Position numbers and translations under genes: made by a program. A stretch of 64,000 nt of DNA, from the NCBI GenBank assembly GCA_943735955.1, contig OX030971.1:4255400-4319399 (forward strand). The letters are read 5' to 3'. A model generated the notes under the pieces. It was not told the DNA's origin and did not search any database. It saw only the letters and a list, made by a program, of their open reading frames with translations. Origin of the DNA: Piscicola geometra (Eukaryota > Annelida > Clitellata > Hirudinida > Piscicolidae). Positions 59,221 through 64,000 of the stretch are shown piece by piece. How positions within the stretch are numbered: position 1 is the stretch's first letter; every line of letters starts with the position of its first letter.

Positions 59221-62200
59221 GAGGTGCATATAGAGGGGTGCATATAGAGGGGTGCATATAGAGGGGTGCATATAGATGGGTGCATATAGAAGGGTGCATA
59301 TAGAGGGGTGCATATAGAGGGGTGCATATAGAGGGGTGCATATAGAGGGGGTGCATATAGAGGGGTGCATATAGAGGGGTGCATATAGAGGGGTGCATAT
59401 AGAGGGGTGCATATAGAGGGTGCATATAGAGGAGTGCATATAGAGGGGTGCATATAGAGGGGTGCATATAGAGGGGTGCATATAGAGGGGTGCATATAGA
59501 GGGGTGCATATAGAGGGGTGCATATAGAGGGGTGCATATAGAGGGGTGCATATAGAGGGGTGCATATAGAGGGGTGCATATAGAGGGGTGCATATAGAGG
59601 GGTGCATATAGAGGGGTGCATATAGAGGGGGTGCATTTAGAGGGGTGCATATAGAGGGGTGCATATAGAGGGTGCATATAGAGGGTGCATATAGAGGAGT
59701 GCATATAGAGGGGTGCATATAGAGGGGTGCATATAGAGGGGGTGCATATAGAAGGGTGCATATAGAGGGGTGCATATAGAGAGGGTGCATATAGAGGGGT
59801 GCATATAGAGGGGTGCATATAGAGGGGTGCATATAGAGGGGTGCATATAGAGGGGTGCATATAGAGGGGTGCATATAGAGGGGTGCATATAGAGGGGGTG
59901 CATTTAGAGGGGTGCATATAGAGGGGTGCATATAGAGGGTGCATATAGAGGGTGCATATAGAGGAGTGCATATAGAGGGGTGCATATAGAGGGTGCATAT
60001 AGAGGGGTGCATATAGAGGGGTGCATATAGAGGGGGTGCATATAGAGGGGTGCATATAGAGGGGTGCATATAGAGGGTGCATATAGAGGGGTGCATATAG
60101 AAGGGTGCATATAGAGGGGTGCATATAGAGGGGTGCATATAGAGGGGTGCATATAGAGGGGTGCATATAGAGGGGTGCATATAGAGGGGTGCATATAGAA
60201 GGGTGCATATAGAGGGGTGCATATAGAGGGGTGCATATAGAGGGGTGCATATAGAAGGGTGCATATAGAAGGGTGCATATAGAGGGGTGCATATAGAAGG
60301 GTGCATATAGAGGGGTGCATATAGAGGGGTGCATATAGAGGGGTGCATATAGAGGGGTGCATATAGAGGAGTGCATATAGAGGGGTGCATATAGAGGAGT
60401 GCATATAGAGGGGTGCATATAGAGGGGTGCATATAGAAGGGTGCATATAGAGGGGTGCATATAGAGGGGTGCATATAGAGGGGTGCATATAGAGGGGTGC
60501 ATATAGAGGGGTGCATATAGAGGAGTGCATATAGAGGGTGCATATAGAGGGGTGCATATAGAGGGGTGCATATAGAGGGGTGCATATAGAGGGGTGCATA
60601 TAGATGGGTGCATATAGAGGGGTGCATATAGAGGGGTGCATATAGAGGGGTGCATATAGAGGGGTGCATATAGAGGGGTGCATATAGAGGGGTGCATATA
60701 GAGGGGTGCATTTAAAGGGGTGCATATAGAGGGGTGCATATAGAGGGGGTGCATATAGAAGGGTGCATATAGAGGGGGTGCATATAGAGGGGTGCATATA
60801 GAGGGGTGCATATAGAGGGTGCATATAGAGGGGTGCATATAGAGGGGTGCATATAGAGGGGTGCATATAGAGGGGGTGCATATAGAGGGGTGCATATAGA
60901 GGGTGCATATAGAGGGGGTGCATATAGAAGGGTGCATATAGAGGGGTGCATATAGAGGGGTGCATATAGAGGGGGTGCATATAGAGGGGTGCATATAGAG
61001 GGGGTGCATATAGAGGAGTGCATATAGAGGGGGTTCATATAGAGGGGTGCATATAGAGGGGTGCATATAGAGGAGTGCATATAGAAGGGTGCATATAGAG
61101 GGGGTGCATATAGAGGGGTGCATATAGAGGGGTGCATATAGAGGGTGCATATAGAGGGTGCATATAGAGGAGTGCATATAGAGGGGTGCATATAGATGGG
61201 GTGCATATAGAGGGGGTGCATATAGATGGGTGCATATAGAGGGGTGCATATAGAGGGGTGCATATAGAGGGGTGCATATAGAGGGGGTGCATATAGAGGG
61301 GTGCATATAGAGGGGGTGCATATAGAGGGGTGCATATAGAGGGGTGCATATAGAGGGGTGCATATAGAGGGGTGCATATAGAGGGGGTGCATATAGAGGG
61401 GTGCATATAGAGGGGGTGCATATAGAGGGGTGCATATAGAGGGGTGCATATAGAGGGGTGCATATAGAAGGGTGCATATAGAGGGGGTGCATATAGAGGG
61501 GTGCATATAGAGGGGTGCATATAGAGGGTGCATATAGAGGGTGCATATAGAGGGTGCATATAGAGGGGTGCATATAGAGGGGTGCATATAGAGGGGTGCA
61601 TATAGAGGGTGCATATAGAGGGTGCATATAGAGGGGTGCATATAGAGGGGTGCATATAGAGGGGTGCATATAGAGGGGGTGCATATAGAGGGGTGCATAT
61701 AGAGGGGTGCATATAGAGGGTGCATATAGAGGGGTGCATATAGAGGAGTGCATATAGAGGGGTGCATATAGAGGGGTGCATATAGAGGGGTGCATATAGA
61801 GGGGTGCATATAGAGGGGGTGCATATAGAGGGGTGCATATAGAGGGGTGCATATAGAGGGGTGCATATAGAGGGGTGCATATAGAAGGGTGCATATAGAG
61901 GGGTGCATATAGAGGGGTGCATATAGAGGGGTGCATATAGAGGGGTGCATATAGAGGGGTGCATATAGAGGGGTGCATATAGAAGGGTGCATATAGAGGG
62001 GTGCATATAGAAGGGTGCATATAGAGGGGTGCATATAGAAGGGTGCATATAGAGGGGTGCATATAGAGGGGTGCATATAGAGGGGTGCATATAGAGGGGT
62101 GCATATAGAGGAGTGCATATAGAGGGGTGCATATAGAGGGGTGCATATAGAGGAGTGCATATAGAGGGGTGCATATAGAGGGGTGCATATAGAAGGGTGC

Positions 62201-64000
62201 ATATAGAGGGGTGCATATAGAGGGGTGCATATAGAGGGGTGCATATAGAGGGGTGCATATAGAGGGGTGCATATAGAGGAGTGCATATAGAGGGTGCATA
62301 TAGAGGGGTGCATATAGAGGGGTGCATATAGAGGGGTGCATATAGAGGGGTGCATATAGATGGGTGCATATAGAGGGGTGCATATAGAGGGGTGCATATA
62401 GAGGGGTGCATATAGAGGGGTGCATATAGAGGGGTGCATATAGAGGGGTGCATATAGAGGGGTGCATTTAAAGGGGTGCATATAGAGGGGTGCATATAGA
62501 GGGGGTGCATATAGAAGGGTGCATATAGAGGGGGTGCATATAGAGGGGTGCATATAGAGGGGTGCATATAGAGGGTGCATATAGAGGGGTGCATATAGAG
62601 GGGTGCATATAGAGGGGTGCATATAGAGGGGGTGCATATAGAGGGGTGCATATAGAGGGTGCATATAGAGGGGGTGCATATAGAAGGGTGCATATAGAGG
62701 GGTGCATATAGAGGGGTGCATATAGAGGGGGTGCATATAGAGGGGTGCATATAGAGGGGGTGCATATAGAGGAGTGCATATAGAGGGGGTTCATATAGAG
62801 GGGTGCATATAGAGGGGTGCATATAGAGGAGTGCATATAGAAGGGTGCATATAGAGGGGGTGCATATAGAGGGGTGCATATAGAGGGGTGCATATAGAGG
62901 GTGCATATAGAGGGTGCATATAGAGGAGTGCATATAGAGGGGTGCATATAGATGGGGTGCATATAGAGGGGGTGCATATAGATGGGTGCATATAGAGGGG
63001 TGCATATAGAGGGGTGCATATAGAGGGGTGCATATAGAGGGGGTGCATATAGAGGGGTGCATATAGAGGGGGTGCATATAGAGGGGTGCATATAGAGGGG
63101 TGCATATAGAGGGTGCATATAGAGGGTGCATATAGAGGAGTGCATATAGAGGGGTGCATATAGAGGGTGCATATAGAGGGGTGCATATAGAGGGGTGCAT
63201 ATAGAGGGGGTGCATATAGAGGGGTGCATATAGAGGGGTGCATATAGAGGGGTGCATATAGAGGGGTGCATATAGAAGGGTGCATATAGAGGGGTGCATA
63301 TAGAGGGGTGCATATAGAGGGGTGCATATAGAGGGGTGCATATAGAGGGGTGCATATAGAGGGGTGCATATAGAAGGGTGCATATAGAGGGGTGCATATA
63401 GAAGGGTGCATATAGAGGGGTGCATATAGAGGGGTGCATATAGAGGGGTGCATATAGAGGGGTGCATATAGAGGGTGCATATAGAGGGTGCATATAGAGG
63501 AGTGCATATAGAGGGGTGCATATAGAGGGGTGCATATAGAAGGGTGCATATAGAGGGGTGCATATAGAGGGGTGCATATAGAGGGGTGCATATAGAGGGG
63601 TGCATATAGAGGGGTGCATATAGATGGGTGCATATAGAGGGGTGCATATAGAGGGGTGCATATAGAGGGGTGCATATAGAGGGGTGCATATAGAGGAGTG
63701 CATATAGAGGGGGTGCATATAGAAGGGTGCATATAGAGGGGTGCATATAGAGGGGTGCATATAGAGGGGTGCATATAGAGGGGTGCATATAGATGGGGTG
63801 CATATAGAGGGGGTGCATATAGATGGGTGCATATAGAGGGGTGCATATAGAGGGGTGCATATAGAGGGGTGCATATAGAGGGGGTGCATATAGAGGGGTG
63901 CATATAGAGGGGGTGCATATAGAGGGGTGCATATAGAGGGGTGCATATAGAGGGTGCATATAGAGGGTGCATATAGAGGAGTGCATATAGAGGGGTGCAT
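59221..64000 (-). repeat. 14-bp satellite with 1,755-bp higher-order repeat, open at window end
   Basis: The unit is GGGGTGCATATAGA, with 13- and 15-bp forms and GGAG, GAAG, GATG variants. It runs to the window edge, so the full length is unknown. Rare variants place a higher-order period of 1,755-1,756 bp: GCATTTAAAGG near 60709 and 62464, GGGTTCATATAG near 61031 and 62787, GATGGGGTGC near 61195 and 62950. A 258-bp local duplication is marked by GCATTTAGAGG near 59633 and 59891. Minus-strand frames of up to about 1,090 codons (Met-His-Pro-Ser-Ile-Cys-Thr and so on) exist because a 14-bp unit without stops cycles through all frames; I do not treat them as genes. Confidence 0.95.

Noticed and set aside
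58914..59247. Hydrophobic plus-strand frames over the 10-bp AT repeat
   Set aside because: Low-complexity translation of a tandem repeat (Tyr-Ile-Val-Leu-Cys-Ile) without any domain.
59187..64000. Minus-strand frames of up to about 1,090 codons of Met-His-Pro-Ser-Ile-Cys-Thr repeats
   Set aside because: A stop-free 14-bp unit is open in every minus frame; there is no unique sequence or start context.

Overview
This is a window of repeat-dominated nuclear DNA from a eukaryote, most likely an invertebrate animal. The signs are AT-rich unique sequence, GT-AG introns, hAT DNA transposons, a decayed non-LTR retrotransposon, a tRNA-like SINE head, TTAGGG repeats and animal-type 18S rRNA fragments. 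I cannot name the species. Nothing bacterial is present, and no gene is complete within the window.

Layout. 1-4127: AT-rich flank with dispersed repeats, one hAT-like end and two AT-only tandem arrays. 4128-4271: a 16-bp minisatellite. 4312-47301: a 43-kb compound satellite of twelve arrays of a 9-bp unit (GAAGACGAT or GAAGACGGT), separated by eleven copies of a spacer that is exactly 622 bp each time. The last 64 bp of every spacer resemble a piece of 18S rRNA. 47302-51480: right flank with two hAT elements. One of them (47993-50052) has a perfect 8-bp target duplication and carries eight TTAGGG repeats just inside its left end. 51481-54800: mostly unique AT-rich DNA with a broken, coding-like serine-rich stretch on the + strand. 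54814-58716, minus strand: the last three exons of a gene whose C-terminus resembles RIF1 (a replication-timing and telomere-associated factor that recruits PP1); a dead LINE and a SINE lie in its last intron. 59221-64000: a 14-bp satellite that runs off the window end.

Interpretation. Almost all long open reading frames here are artefacts of tandem repeats whose units lack stop codons in some frames. The only gene I would defend is the RIF1-like one: three exons join in phase and give a continuous match to the RIF1 C-terminal region as I remember it. The most unusual object is the rRNA-linked compound satellite. Its 9-bp register is kept across all 43 kb, every array length is explained by a single 13-bp variant unit, and the 9-bp unit itself occurs in 18S rRNA a short way upstream of the captured fragment. 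That suggests, without proving it, that the satellite was seeded from rDNA.
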